This document shows, piece after piece, positions 36,326 to 46,275 of a DNA stretch of 64,000 nucleotides. Every line of letters begins with the position of its first letter. The stretch's first letter is position 1. The notes beneath the pieces were generated by a model, which made no database searches, was not told the DNA's origin, and saw only the letters and a list, made by a program, of their open reading frames with translations. The stretch comes from CAVRQM01 sp963723455 (GTDB taxonomy: Bacteria; Pseudomonadota; Alphaproteobacteria; Acetobacterales; Acetobacteraceae), in the NCBI GenBank assembly GCA_963723455.1, contig CAVRQM010000003.1:124001-188000 (forward strand), written 5' to 3'. Both the position numbers and the translations under genes were made by a program.

Positions 36326-37849
36326 CTATGAGAACAGCGCGTGGCTGGCCGTGGTGAGGCCGATCAGGTCGATGCGCGTTCCGTCCGCCAGCGTCATCGC
36401 CGTCCCGCCATGCCCGTCCGCCGCGGCGCCGGCCAGCGCCTGGTCCTCGGCCCCGGGGGCGTAGCCCTGCATCGTCAGGAAGTCCTGGCCCACGGTGAAG
36501 CCGTGGATCTCGACGCTGCCGCCGGACAGGCCGGCATGGAAGCCATAGACATCCGGGCCGCTGCCGCCATAGAGCGTTGAATGCCCGGTTTCGGCCAGCA
36601 CGTAATCCGCGCCGGTGCCGAGCAGAACCGTCGTGTCGCCGCTGCCGGTGGCGATCACGTCGCTGCCCGGGCCGGCGAAGATGGTGGTCTGGCCGCTGCC
36701 GGCCCAGAACTGGTCGTTACCGCGGCCGCCGACCCACTCATCCTGGCCGCCGCGGCCGACCATCACGTCGCCCGCGCCGCCGCCGAACACCGTGCTGGCG
36801 CCGGTGCCGCTGAACATCACGTCCGCGCCGGAGCCGCCCGCCATCACGTCGTGGCCGTCGATGCCGATCATCGTGCTGGCGCCGCTGCCGGCGAACATGA
36901 CCGTGGTGCCGCTGCCGCCGGCCATGACATCCGACCCGGCGCCGCCGACCTGGGTGACGCTGCCGCCGGCGGCGCTGCCCCACATCGTCTGGTTTCCCGA
37001 GCCGGCGAACTCCACCGTGTGTCCGGCGCCGGCCGCGACCATCGTGTCGCCGCTGCCGATAGCGACCAGCGTGCTGTCCGCGCGGCCGTTGCCGCCCACC
37101 AGCACGTCGTTGTTGCCGCCGAACTCCACCGTCTCGCCGCTGCCGCCATAGGCGACGTAGCTTCCGGCGCCGCCGACGATGGTCATTGCGCCGGCGCCGC
37201 CGAACACCGTGCTGGCGCCGCTGCTGGCGAAGAACACCGTGCTGCCGCTGCCGCCATGCAGGATCGTCCGGCCGTTGGCCACGATCGTCGATGCGCCCGC
37301 GCCGCCGGTGATGGTGTCCGCGCCGGCGCCGGCGACCGAGACTCCGTTGATCCGTGCCGCCAGAAGCTGAGTGCCGGCGTTGCTGAACACCGTGGCCGCC
37401 CCGGCGCCGAGCTCCACGCGGTTGTCGCCGCCGCTGACGTCGATCGCGAAGGCGCCGCCGGTCGCCGTGATCGTGCTGCCGCCGGCCGCCGCGTCCACGG
37501 TGCCGGCGCCGGTCGTCAGCGTCAGGTCCAGCTGCGCGCCGGACGCGGCGTAGAACTGGCTGGCGCCGCTGCCGCCGCTGATCGAGACCGTGCCGGAACC
37601 GCCGACCACCGCGGCGCTGTAGTCGCCGGCCAGGTCGTAGCTGCCGCCGGCCCCGGCCTGGATGGCGGCGATGCCCTCGGCGCCGGGCGGAGGCATCGGC
37701 ACGTTGCCCGGAGTGAGGGCCTCCACCACGGCGTTGCCTGCGGCGATCTGTGCGGCGATGGCGGCGAGCGCACGGTTGGCCGCGTTGCTCTGGCCCGGAT
37801 TCGGGAAATTGAGCGGCGGCAGGCCCGGGATGGTGGTGGCGCCCAGCAT
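36326..37849 (-). CDS. RTX-like glycine-rich beta-roll repeat protein, likely secreted
   Basis: A 507-residue protein made almost wholly of Gly/Ser/Thr/Val repeats between about residues 65 and 460. Repeats end in beta-roll-type GGSGADVM, GGAGSDVM, GRGNDQFW, GPGSDVIA and GTGADYVL, resembling the calcium-binding GGxGxD units of RTX proteins but looser. There is no N-terminal signal peptide, and the last 50 or so residues (TRIDLIGLTTASHALFS) are typical of a type I secretion C-terminus. No type I exporter gene is in the window. It lies downstream of the giant glycosyltransferase gene on the same strand, so it may be its acceptor. It is probably a surface or extracellular protein. Confidence 0.72.
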   Translation of the reverse strand: MLGATTIPGLPPLNFPNPGQSNAANRALAAIAAQIAAGNAVVEALTPGNVPMPPPGAEGIAAIQAGAGGSYDLAGDYSAAVVGGSGTVSISGGSGASQFYAASGAQLDLTLTTGAGTVDAAAGGSTITATGGAFAIDVSGGDNRVELGAGAATVFSNAGTQLLAARINGVSVAGAGADTITGGAGASTIVANGRTILHGGSGSTVFFASSGASTVFGGAGAMTIVGGAGSYVAYGGSGETVEFGGNNDVLVGGNGRADSTLVAIGSGDTMVAAGAGHTVEFAGSGNQTMWGSAAGGSVTQVGGAGSDVMAGGSGTTVMFAGSGASTMIGIDGHDVMAGGSGADVMFSGTGASTVFGGGAGDVMVGRGGQDEWVGGRGNDQFWAGSGQTTIFAGPGSDVIATGSGDTTVLLGTGADYVLAETGHSTLYGGSGPDVYGFHAGLSGGSVEIHGFTVGQDFLTMQGYAPGAEDQALAGAAADGHGGTAMTLADGTRIDLIGLTTASHALFS

Positions 37850-37918
37850 TGCGGAAGCTCCTGTCTCGTGGCGGAAGGGTTTGGGCCGTGCCGAACGCGT
37901 GCCGTATCCGACGGCGCC

Positions 37919-37954
37919 AAGACTGGGCCTGCGCGATGAAGGAAGTGTTGACGG
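37919..37954 (-). promoter_or_regulatory. Element shared with the giant glycosyltransferase gene, with CtrA-like core
   Basis: About 36 bases, 70-105 bases before the RTX-like start, closely match 41723-41758 in sequence and orientation. In gene orientation the core is TCAA-N7-TTCA (37937-37951), related to TTAA-N7-TTAA. It is probably a shared promoter or operator. Confidence 0.5.
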
Positions 37955-37997
37955 GCGGCCGCCGCGCCGCTTCGGCGAGGCCGGTGCGGACTGGCGC

Positions 37998-40900
37998 TCA
38001 GGCTCGGCGGCGGCGGGCGCGCGCGTTCTGCGGCCGACATTCCTGCCGGTACAGGGCGGCCAGTTCGCTCGCCTGTTCGCGGCTGCGCCGGATGGGCGGC
38101 GGCGGTGGCGGCGGCTGGCGGTAGCGCGCCGGATCGGCGTTGATCGCTGTCAGGATCGCGCGCAGACCGTCCGCCGATCCGACATCCACGACGAAGCCGT
38201 TGTCCGGCGTCACGTCCAGCCCCATCGCGCCGCGATCCGAGGCGATGACCCAGCAGCCCGCGCGCAGCGCCTCGCGCGCCACCAGCCCGTAGCTTTCGGG
38301 CCAAAGCGACGGCGCGGCGAGCACGTCGATATCGGCGTACAGCGCCCCGATCTCGCCCTGCGGCACGCGCGAGCGCGAACGCACCGGGGTGGCCCCCCAG
38401 ACGTCGGTCGTTTCCATGCCGGGGGACAGCGCGTGGTCGATCACCGTCAACGACAGATGGTCGAACCGCGCAGTGGCCAACACCGAGCGCAGCAGGTTGA
38501 AGCCCTTGTGCGGCGCGGCCCCGCCGACATGCGCCAGCCGGACCCGGCCATCTGGCGAGACGCTGCGCGACGAGAGCGCGATATCCGGCACGCCGTTCGC
38601 TACAACCTCGACATTGACGAACCCGCATGAACGATACAGCCGCGCGAACGGCTCGGACACGGCGAGCACGCGGCGCGCGGCGGCGAGGTGTCCGGCCAGC
38701 GCGGTCATCCGCCGGACGCTGTCCGCACCGCCGCCTTCAAGCTGGCGGACCGGATCGGCATGGCAATAGACTGCCGGCTGCAGCGCATCGTCGAGCAGGA
38801 ACTGGTGGTCGGAGAGCCACCAGCCGTCATGCACCGTGACGACGTAGGGCACGCCCCGCGCGCTGGCGGCGCGGCACACCGCGCCGGTCAGGCGCTGGAT
38901 GCAGTGAAAATGCACCAGATCGGGCTGGAAGCGATCCAGCACGCGGCCGAACACGTCGCCCATCCGCGGATCGTCGGGCTCCCAGTCCGGCCGCGCGCCA
39001 CCGCCGGCGGTCACCGCGGTCACCGTGATGTCGTTCCAGATGTAGCGGCGCACCTGGTACGGCACCGCGCCGCCCTCGGTGGTGGTGAACACCTCGATGT
39101 CCAGCTCGTCGCCGTGGGCGCGCAGCAGGTCGCGGACGTTGTCGGCGACGACCCGCGTGGCGCCCCCAATGTCCTGCGGCGGGAAGAAGACGTTGACCAC
39201 GAGCACCCGCCGGCGCCGCTGGCGCGCGGTCGGCGGCGCTGGCTGCACGTCGGCCATGATCGCGCGTAGGTTGGCGGCCGATTGCGCGACGCCGTATTGC
39301 GCCAGCGCCCGCTCGCGCGCGGCCTGCCCGATCGCAATTCGCAGCGCCGGGTCGCGCACCAGCCGGTCCAGCGCGTCGAACCATGCGGCCTCGGTGCCGG
39401 CCAGCAAGCCGGTCACGCCGTCCTCGATCGCGGCGCGATAGGTCGCGGTCGGCGAGACCACCGAGGCGATGCCGAGCATGCCGGCCTCGAGCCACTTGAT
39501 CTCGCTCTTGCAGTCGGACAGAGCGCCGTCCTTGAGCACGGCGAGGCTGACATCCATGGTCGACAGGATGGTCCAGTAGGCGTCCGGATCCCATACCGGC
39601 TCAAGCCGGCGGATGCGCGCCGCGTGCCGGGCGAGGCAGTCCGGCAACGAGAGGTGGCCCATGATGACCAGTTCGACCGCCGCCCCGTGCGCCAGCAGCA
39701 GCCGGTCCAGCGCCGGCGCCGCCAGCCGGTCGAAATCCTCGTTTCCGGCGCGGGTGCCGCTGCCGTAGAAGATCCGCACCGTCCGTCTGGCGCGTCGGGG
39801 AGCCGACCGCTCGGCATGGCGAAGGTGCGCCGCGCCGAGCGCGTTGGCGTGGACGAACACGCGGCCGCTGCGGACACGCGGCCGCATCAGCTCGGCCAGC
39901 GCCGCGGTAGAGGCCAGGCCGGTACTCGCACAGCGACATCGCCGCGCCGAACAGTTCGACTCCGGTGGCGAGGTCGCCATATTCCTCGGCCGAGACCAGC
40001 CCGCCATAGCTCGCCAGGCTGTCGGGAAAATGCGCGCCGTCGAACACGGCGTCGTCGATGTCGTAGAAGGTGACCGCGCCGGCGGCGCGCGCCGCCTGGA
40101 TCGCGTGCACCGCCTCCGGGCTGGCAGCAATGCGGTAGAAGATGACGGCGTCCAGAAATGGAATCGCCGCGGCGAACGCATCCAGCTCACGGGCCGCGTC
40201 GAACACCTGCACCGTGAACCCGCCGGCGGCGAGGTGTTCGGCCTTCTGCTCGACCCGGTAGGCGCGGCATTGCGGCAGCGACATGTCGGCCACCAGCGCC
40301 ACGGCCCGGATCGCGCCTGCCCTGCGCGGACCGGTGTCCGGCCGGGGTTGCGAACATTCTGTCAGGATCGTCGCCGCCTGGGCCATCAGGGTCCGGCCGT
40401 CGCCGATGAATCCCAGCGCCGCGCGCCGGCGCGCCTGATCGCGAAGGTCGCGGAACGCGGCCCCGGCGTCGGCGCGCGCTTCGGCGGCGATCGCCACGTC
40501 GCCCGGCAGGCGAGCCCGCAGCCGGGCCAAGCCACGCGCCGCCTCGGCGATCCGCCCTGAGGCGCGGCGGCATTTCGCCAAGTTGAGATCGGTCCAGACA
40601 TTGTCCGCGCCGGCGGCCAGCACGCGCAGATAGACCTGCTCGGCGCCATAGGCATCGCCCAGCCGCAGCAGGCAGTCGGCATAGTGCTGCAGCCCGGCCG
40701 GGTGGGCCGGCGCGGCGGCAAGCACCGTCTCATAGACCGGCCGCGCCGCCTCCGGCCGTCCGGCCACCGCCAGCCGGTCGGCCGCGGCGAGGTACATGTC
40801 GGCGCTGGCCGATGCCGGGGGCAGGCCGTCGCGGCGCCCGGGGATGCCGTGGTCGATGGCGTGGCGCAGCGCGTCCCAGCGTCCCCCGCCGGTCGCGTCC

Positions 40901-41682
40901 GGGTTCAGCGCGCGGTACAGTGCCGCGTCGAACCCCGCCGGCATCGCATCCAGGCGTGTCAGCCCGAGGCTTTTCAGGAATTGCGAACGATTTGGCCGGA
41001 CCCCCTCCGGCAAACCGGCATTCAGCCAGTGCAGATAGGCCGCTGCCGGCGTCAGCCGTGCCGCGTCGGGCGCGATCTCGGCGTAGAAGTCAGGCTCGAA
41101 CCGCCACTCGGCAGCGATCGGGCACAGCGCGGCCCGCCCGAACCGGGCGAAATGGCCGACACATTGCGCGGTGGTCGAAAGTGCCGCGCCCCCGTTCAGC
41201 GCGACGTAGTCGCCGATATCGAAATGCGCCACGAACGCGGCGGAGCGGATGCCGTGCTCATGCAGCACGTCGAGCATGTCCACGCAGCCGGATGCGGCGT
41301 CGGCGCGGGGGACGCGGAAGGCGTGCTGGCCGCGCAACGAGCCATCCGCCGCCGGGAAGCTGATCGCAGCACCGCTCGGAAGATCCAGGCGCAGGACGTG
41401 CTGGCGGCCATCCATGAAGTCGCCCGGAATGACGTAGCGGAAGCCGCCGACATCGCTGGGGATGCCGGCCGCGCGCACGTCGTCGCGCGGCAGGATGCAG
41501 CGCACCTGCTCGATAACCGCTCCGTCGATCGAGGCGCGCAGCACCGGCGGGGTGGACACCGATTGCAGGTCGATGGCCCAGCCGGTGATCGTGGCGCCGG
41601 TAACGAGGTCGGCGAATCCGATATGCGTCTCGGCGCTGGCCGAGAGCGCGGGGCCTGAGGTCAGATGCATCCGCGGGTCCAT
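37998..41682 (-). CDS. Giant modular glycosyltransferase with TPR-like and GT4-type domains (one frameshift as sequenced)
   Basis: Read across a single frame change near 39915, this is one protein of about 1,228 residues. The N-terminal 380 residues contain a beta-rich module and a DxFDxxxYRALNPD-like segment seen in other surface-glycan enzymes. Next comes a helical, TPR-like stretch (about 285-420). Two glycosyltransferase modules follow: an incomplete one around residues 460-800 (PEAVHAIQAARAAGAVTFYDID, split by the shift) and a GT4 module at the C-terminus (VNVFFPPQDIGGATRVV, VTVHDGWWLSDH, SLWPESYGLVAREAL with the E-x7-E type donor site). It likely glycosylates a surface protein or polymer. 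The downstream RTX-like gene is the obvious candidate partner, but that is inference. Confidence 0.75.
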
Positions 41683-41722
41683 TTTGTGACGCAGGGAGTG
41701 GGCGGCGTACGCGCCCCGGCGT

Positions 41723-41758
41723 CAGACTGGCGCCTGCGGGATGAACCGGGCGTTAACG
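41723..41758 (-). promoter_or_regulatory. Element shared with the RTX-like gene, with CtrA-like core TTAA-N7-TTCA
   Basis: About 36 bases ending 41 bases before the giant glycosyltransferase start, matching 37919-37954 in the same orientation. The core in gene orientation is TTAA-N7-TTCA at 41742-41756, one base off the CtrA half-site pair, and is almost identical to the box before flgB. Confidence 0.5.
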
Positions 41759-41778
41759 CGGTTGTCCTGCGGCGCGTC

Positions 41779-42816
41779 CTAGCCGACGCCCGGACCGGCG
41801 AACACCCGCGCCAGGAAGCCGGCGAAGTCGTGGTTCGAACGGGCTGACGCGGCGGCGTCGCGGCCGATCGGGTAGGGGCGGCTGCCGGTGCACAGGGCGA
41901 GGATGATCTTGCGCAGGAACGGTCCGGTCATCGGCAATCCGGTGTCCTGGTCCTGCACGCTGCCGTCGCGATCGACCACGAACCGGCAATCGGCCAGGTG
42001 CCGGCCGATCAGCCGCGGCGGCATCTCGCCATCCCACTCATGCACCGCATCGGGATAGGCGACGATGCGCACGTCGCTGCCGCCGTGGCGCAGGTCGTCG
42101 GCGATCTGCGCGCAGCGTTCGGGGTGAATCAGCTGGTCCTGCTGCCCGTATAGCATCAGCAGCGGCGCGCCGGTGGTGCGGCTGTCGCGGAAGCGGGCGA
42201 TGCACGGCGCATAGAACGCGACGTGCCCGGCAAACCGCAGGCGCGGCGGCGCCAGCCGGTCGGCCAGTTGCGCATACAGCGCGTAGGTCGCGGCCATGCC
42301 GCCATAGGAGAACCCGGCCAGCGCAATGTGGCGCGCGTCGATGTCCGGCCGCACCGCCAGCGCACGCAGTGCCGCGTAGGCGTCGGCCACGAACATCGTC
42401 TCGGTGATGTGCAGCACGCGCGCCAGAAAGCCGGCGCCGAGATCGGGGCGCGACGCATAGGTGTCGATCACCAGCACCGCGATGCCCATCGAGGCCAGCG
42501 CCGGGCCGTAGCGCTCGCCGCGTTCGGCGGCGTTGCCGATCGAGCCGTGCAGCAGCACCACCGCCGGCGTCGCGTGGTCAGGCGTGTCTCCGGCGGGGAC
42601 ATAGAGCTGCGCATCGACCCGTCGCGCCGGTGCGTGGCCGATATCGGCGGGGGTGAACGGGTCGCTGCTCGCCAGCGCCAGCGTCTCCACGCGCACGCCG
42701 GTCACGCTCTGCGGATTCGGCCAGGGATCGACGATGTGCACGGCGGCCATGGCGGTCCCGCCGGCCAGCAACAGCGTCAGGAACAGCATCGGCAGCATGA
42801 CCAAACGTACGGGCAT
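41779..42816 (-). CDS. Exported alpha/beta hydrolase, dienelactone hydrolase family
   Basis: A 345-residue hydrolase. The ATG at 42816 gives a signal peptide (about residues 1-24, ending GTAMA). The fold is marked by the oxyanion segment VLLHGSIGN, the nucleophile serine in GFSYGG, and late acid and base segments (GQQDQLIHPERC and VHEWDG). Dienelactone hydrolases and related esterases share this layout. The substrate is unknown. It diverges from the BMP-type binding protein gene, with 236 bases between them. Confidence 0.85.
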   Translation of the reverse strand: MPVRLVMLPMLFLTLLLAGGTAMAAVHIVDPWPNPQSVTGVRVETLALASSDPFTPADIGHAPARRVDAQLYVPAGDTPDHATPAVVLLHGSIGNAAERGERYGPALASMGIAVLVIDTYASRPDLGAGFLARVLHITETMFVADAYAALRALAVRPDIDARHIALAGFSYGGMAATYALYAQLADRLAPPRLRFAGHVAFYAPCIARFRDSRTTGAPLLMLYGQQDQLIHPERCAQIADDLRHGGSDVRIVAYPDAVHEWDGEMPPRLIGRHLADCRFVVDRDGSVQDQDTGLPMTGPFLRKIILALCTGSRPYPIGRDAAASARSNHDFAGFLARVFAGPGVG

Positions 42817-43052
42817 GAGGCATTGCTCCGGATGACAGGCGCACGGCAAACGCAAGCCGGGCGTGGCCGGTTCAGGCCGCATTCCGATGTGGCGCGCCGA
42901 AAGTACCGCGACGATGTGGCGCGGACCTGGGCAGGGTTGCCGAAGAATTCGAGCAGGCCCGACGCGATGTGGCCGGCAGGCGCTTTCGCGCAAGCGGCAT
43001 ACCGTTTGCTTACACGGCTGCAATCGACAGCAATCGGGCAGGGGGCGGACGC

Positions 43053-44154
43053 ATGGCGGCGACACGACGAAACGTGCTGCGGGGCGCATCGGCGCTGGCC
43101 CTGTCCGGCATCGCGGGACGCCAGGCGTCGGCGGCGCAGCCGCTGACCATCGGCTTCATCTATGTCGGGCCGAAGGACGATTTCGGCTACAACCAGGCGC
43201 ATGCCGAGGGCGCGGCGGCGCTGAAGATCCATGCCCGGCATCAAGCTGACCGAGGAGGAACGCGTCCCGGAAAGCGACGATGTCGAGAAGACCATGCAGA
43301 GCATGATCGAGCTCGATGGCGCCACGCTGCTGTTTCCGACCAGCTTCGGCTATTTCGATCCGTACATGCTGCGCATGGCGAAGAAGTATCCGGACATCCA
43401 GTTTCGCCACTGCGGCGGCTTGTGGACCGACAAGAACCCGATGAACGCCGGGTCGTATTTCGGCTATATCGGCATGGGCCAGTACCTGAACGGCGTCGTC
43501 GCCGGCCACATGACACGCTCGAAGAAGATCGGCTTCGTCGCCGCCAAGCCGATCCCGCAGGTGCTCATCAACATCAACAGCTTCGCGCTCGGCGCGCGCA
43601 GCGTCGATCCGTCCATCACCACGACCGTCATCTTCACCGGCGACTGGTCGATGCCGGTCAAGGAGGCCGAGGCCACCAACGGACTTGCCGACCAGGGCAT
43701 CGACGTCGTGACCTGCCATGTCGATGGTCCGAAGGTCGTGGTGCAGACCGCAGAGGGACGCGGCCTGTTTACCTGCGGCTACCATGCCAGCCAGGCGCCG
43801 CTCGCGCCGAAGGGCTACCTGACCGGGGCCGAGTGGAACTGGGCCACCGTCTATGCCGCGTTCGCGACCGAGATGCAGGCCGGCCGCAAGCTGCCGAACT
43901 TCGTGCGCGGCGGACTGTCCGAGGGCTTCGTGAAGATGTCTGCCTATGGCCCGGCGGTGACGCCGGCGGCGCGGCAGCACGCCGATGCGGTCAAGGCGCA
44001 GATGATGAAGGGCGGGTTCTCGGTGTTCAAGGGCCCGCTGAGCGACAATGCCGGCAGGCCGGTGATCGCCGCCGGCGCCGCCTATCCCGAGACGGCGATC
44101 CAGCTTGAATCGATGAATTACCTCGTCGAGGGCGTCCGCGGCGCGATCGCCTGA
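43053..44154 (+). CDS. BMP-family ABC importer substrate-binding protein (one frameshift as sequenced)
   Basis: A periplasmic binding protein of about 366 residues with a signal peptide (MAATRRNVLRGASALALSG, Tat-like twin arginine RR at residues 5-6, ending ASAA). It has the BMP/PnrA layout: QPLTIGFIYVGPKDDFGYN at the N-terminus, LFPTSFGYFDPYML and YLTGAEWNWATVY later. The frame changes near 43230. BMP proteins bind nucleosides or, in some clusters, ureides. Here it is followed by two permeases, a cysteine hydrolase, an ATPase and allophanate hydrolase, which points to biuret or a similar compound as ligand. Confidence 0.87.
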
Positions 44155-44156
44155 CG

Positions 44157-45278
44157 ATGAGCGCCGCCGCCCTCGACACCGGCGCGGCGGCTCTTCCAGC
44201 GACCGCGTCCGTCGCGGCCGACCGGCTCTATCCGGCGCGGCGCGCTCTGGAGGCGGTGCTGGTGCCGCTGGGCGCCCTGCTGCTGGCCGCGGCGCTGTTC
44301 TGCTTGTTCCTGTTGGCGCTGGGCAAGTCGCCGTCGGAGTTCGGCGCGCTGGCCTGGAAGGGCGCGTTCGGCACTTGGTTCTCGGTGCAGAACACGCTGG
44401 CGCGGGCGGCGCCGCTGCTGCTGACGGCGCTGTGCGTGGCGCTGCCGGCGCAGCTCGGGCTGGTGGTGATTGGCGGCGAGGGCGCGCTGGTGCTGGGCGG
44501 GCTGGGCGCCACCTGCGCCGGGCTGGCCGCCGAGGGCGGGCCGCCGCTGCTGGTGCAGCTGGCGATGGCGGTCGCCGGGGCGGCGGTCGGCGCGTTCTGG
44601 ATCGGCCTGACCGGCTACCTGCGCGCCAGGCGCGGCGTCAACGAGACGGTGGCCAGCCTGGTGCTGTCCTACATCGCCATCGCGCTGTTCAATCATCTGG
44701 TCGAGGGACCGCTGCGCGATCCGGCCAGCCTGAACAAGCCGTCCACCTATGGCATCGGCGAGGCCGACATGATCGGCCCGCTGCCGTGGCTGGGCGTGCA
44801 TCCCGGCCTCGCGGTGGGCGGGGTCGCCTGCATCGCATGCTGGGTGCTGATCTCGCGCACCTCGATCGGCTTTGCCGCGCGCATCGCCGGCGGCAATCTG
44901 CGCGCCGCGCAACTGCAGGGCCTGCCGGTGGCGCGGCTGATCATCATGGCCTGCGCGCTGGGCGGCGCCTTCGCCGGGCTGGCCGGAATGATCGAAGTCG
45001 CGGCGATCCAGGGTCGCGCCAACGCCTCGCTGATCGCGGGCTACGGCTATGCCGGGATCCTGATCGCGTTCCTGGCGCGCCACAACCCGCTGGCGATCAT
45101 CCCGATGGCGATCCTGCTGGGCGGGATTGAGGCGGCGGGCGGATTGCTGCAGCGGCGGATGGACCTGCCGGACGCGACGGTGCTGGTGCTGCAGGGCGCG
45201 ATCTTCGTGGCGATCCTGGCCAGCGAGACGCTGTACGGCCGGTTCGCCTGGTTCCAGCCGCGGGCGACGGGGGCGTGA
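44157..45278 (+). CDS. BMP-linked ABC importer permease 1
   Basis: A 373-residue membrane protein with about ten hydrophobic segments, of the branched-chain/sugar/nucleoside permease class that pairs with BMP proteins. Landmarks are VVIGGEGALVLGGLGAT, VNETVASLVLSYIAIALFN and SIGFAARIAGGNLRAAQ. It starts two bases after the binding-protein stop. With the next gene it forms the channel. Confidence 0.92.
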   Translation: MSAAALDTGAAALPATASVAADRLYPARRALEAVLVPLGALLLAAALFCLFLLALGKSPSEFGALAWKGAFGTWFSVQNTLARAAPLLLTALCVALPAQLGLVVIGGEGALVLGGLGATCAGLAAEGGPPLLVQLAMAVAGAAVGAFWIGLTGYLRARRGVNETVASLVLSYIAIALFNHLVEGPLRDPASLNKPSTYGIGEADMIGPLPWLGVHPGLAVGGVACIACWVLISRTSIGFAARIAGGNLRAAQLQGLPVARLIIMACALGGAFAGLAGMIEVAAIQGRANASLIAGYGYAGILIAFLARHNPLAIIPMAILLGGIEAAGGLLQRRMDLPDATVLVLQGAIFVAILASETLYGRFAWFQPRATGA

Positions 45279-45306
45279 GCGATGCAGCCAGAGCCGTGGC
45301 CCGGCC

Positions 45307-46224
45307 ATGACCCACGCCGTCGCCACCGTGGTTGTCGCCATGCTGGCCGGCAGCCTGCGGGTCAGCACCCCGTTCCTGTTCGTCAGTCTCGGCGAGTGCC
45401 TGACGGAACGATCCGGGCGCATCAACCTCGGCAACGAGGGTGTGCTGGTGCTGGGCGCGATGGTCGCCTACGCCGCCTCGTACCTGACCGGCAATCCCTG
45501 GCTCGGCGTGCTGGCCGCGGCCGCGGCGGGCGCGCTGCTGGGCGGCGTGCATGGCGCGGTCTGCTCGCTGGCCCGGGTCAGCGACGTGGCGGTAGGCATC
45601 GCGGTCATGCTGGCCGGCGACGGCATCGCGTTCTTCTTCGGCAAGCCGTTCGTGCAGCCGGCGGCGCCGCAACTGCCGCGCCTGCCGCTCGGATTCTGGT
45701 CCGCCGTGCCGCGCGTCCGCAGCGCGCTGGAGGTCAGCCCGCTGTTTTTCCTGGGCATCGCCGTCGCGTTCGCGATGCACTGGATGTTTCGCGCCACTCG
45801 CCTGGGTCTGCGCATCCGCATCGTCGGCGACAGCGAGGACGCGGCGCGCGCGCTGGGCCTGCCGATCGAGCGCGTGCGGCTGCTGGCCACCATGGCGGGC
45901 AGCGGCCTGGCCGGCGTCGGCGGCGCGTTCCTGTCACTGTGCTATCCGGGCAGCTGGAACGAGAGCCTGTCATCGGGACAGGGACTGATGGCGGTGGCGC
46001 TGGTGGTGTTCGCGCGCTGGAATCCGCTCGGCTGCGTGCTGGCCGCGCTGCTGTTCGGCGCGGCCGGCGCGCTCGGCCCGTCGCTGCAGACGGTCGGCGT
46101 GACCAGCGGATACTACTTGTTCTACGCGGCGCCTTATGTCGTAACTTTGCTGGTTCTGATTGCGACGGTTCGCCCCGGCCGTGCCCTGCGCGGGATGCCG
46201 GGGCAGCTTTCGATCGGCCGGTAG
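45307..46224 (+). CDS. BMP-linked ABC importer permease 2
   Basis: A 305-residue membrane protein with about eight hydrophobic segments. The segment ERSGRINLGNEGVLVLGAM, the permease-2 hallmark, lies near residue 35, and the RIVGDSEDAARALGLP coupling loop lies near residue 180. It follows permease 1 after 28 bases. The next gene encodes a biuret-hydrolase-like enzyme. Confidence 0.92.
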   Translation: MTHAVATVVVAMLAGSLRVSTPFLFVSLGECLTERSGRINLGNEGVLVLGAMVAYAASYLTGNPWLGVLAAAAAGALLGGVHGAVCSLARVSDVAVGIAVMLAGDGIAFFFGKPFVQPAAPQLPRLPLGFWSAVPRVRSALEVSPLFFLGIAVAFAMHWMFRATRLGLRIRIVGDSEDAARALGLPIERVRLLATMAGSGLAGVGGAFLSLCYPGSWNESLSSGQGLMAVALVVFARWNPLGCVLAALLFGAAGALGPSLQTVGVTSGYYLFYAAPYVVTLLVLIATVRPGRALRGMPGQLSIGR

Positions 46225-46275
46225 GAGACTGCATGTCCAGGCAAGTTCCATGAGCGCGCCGGGCGAGGCGGCCGG

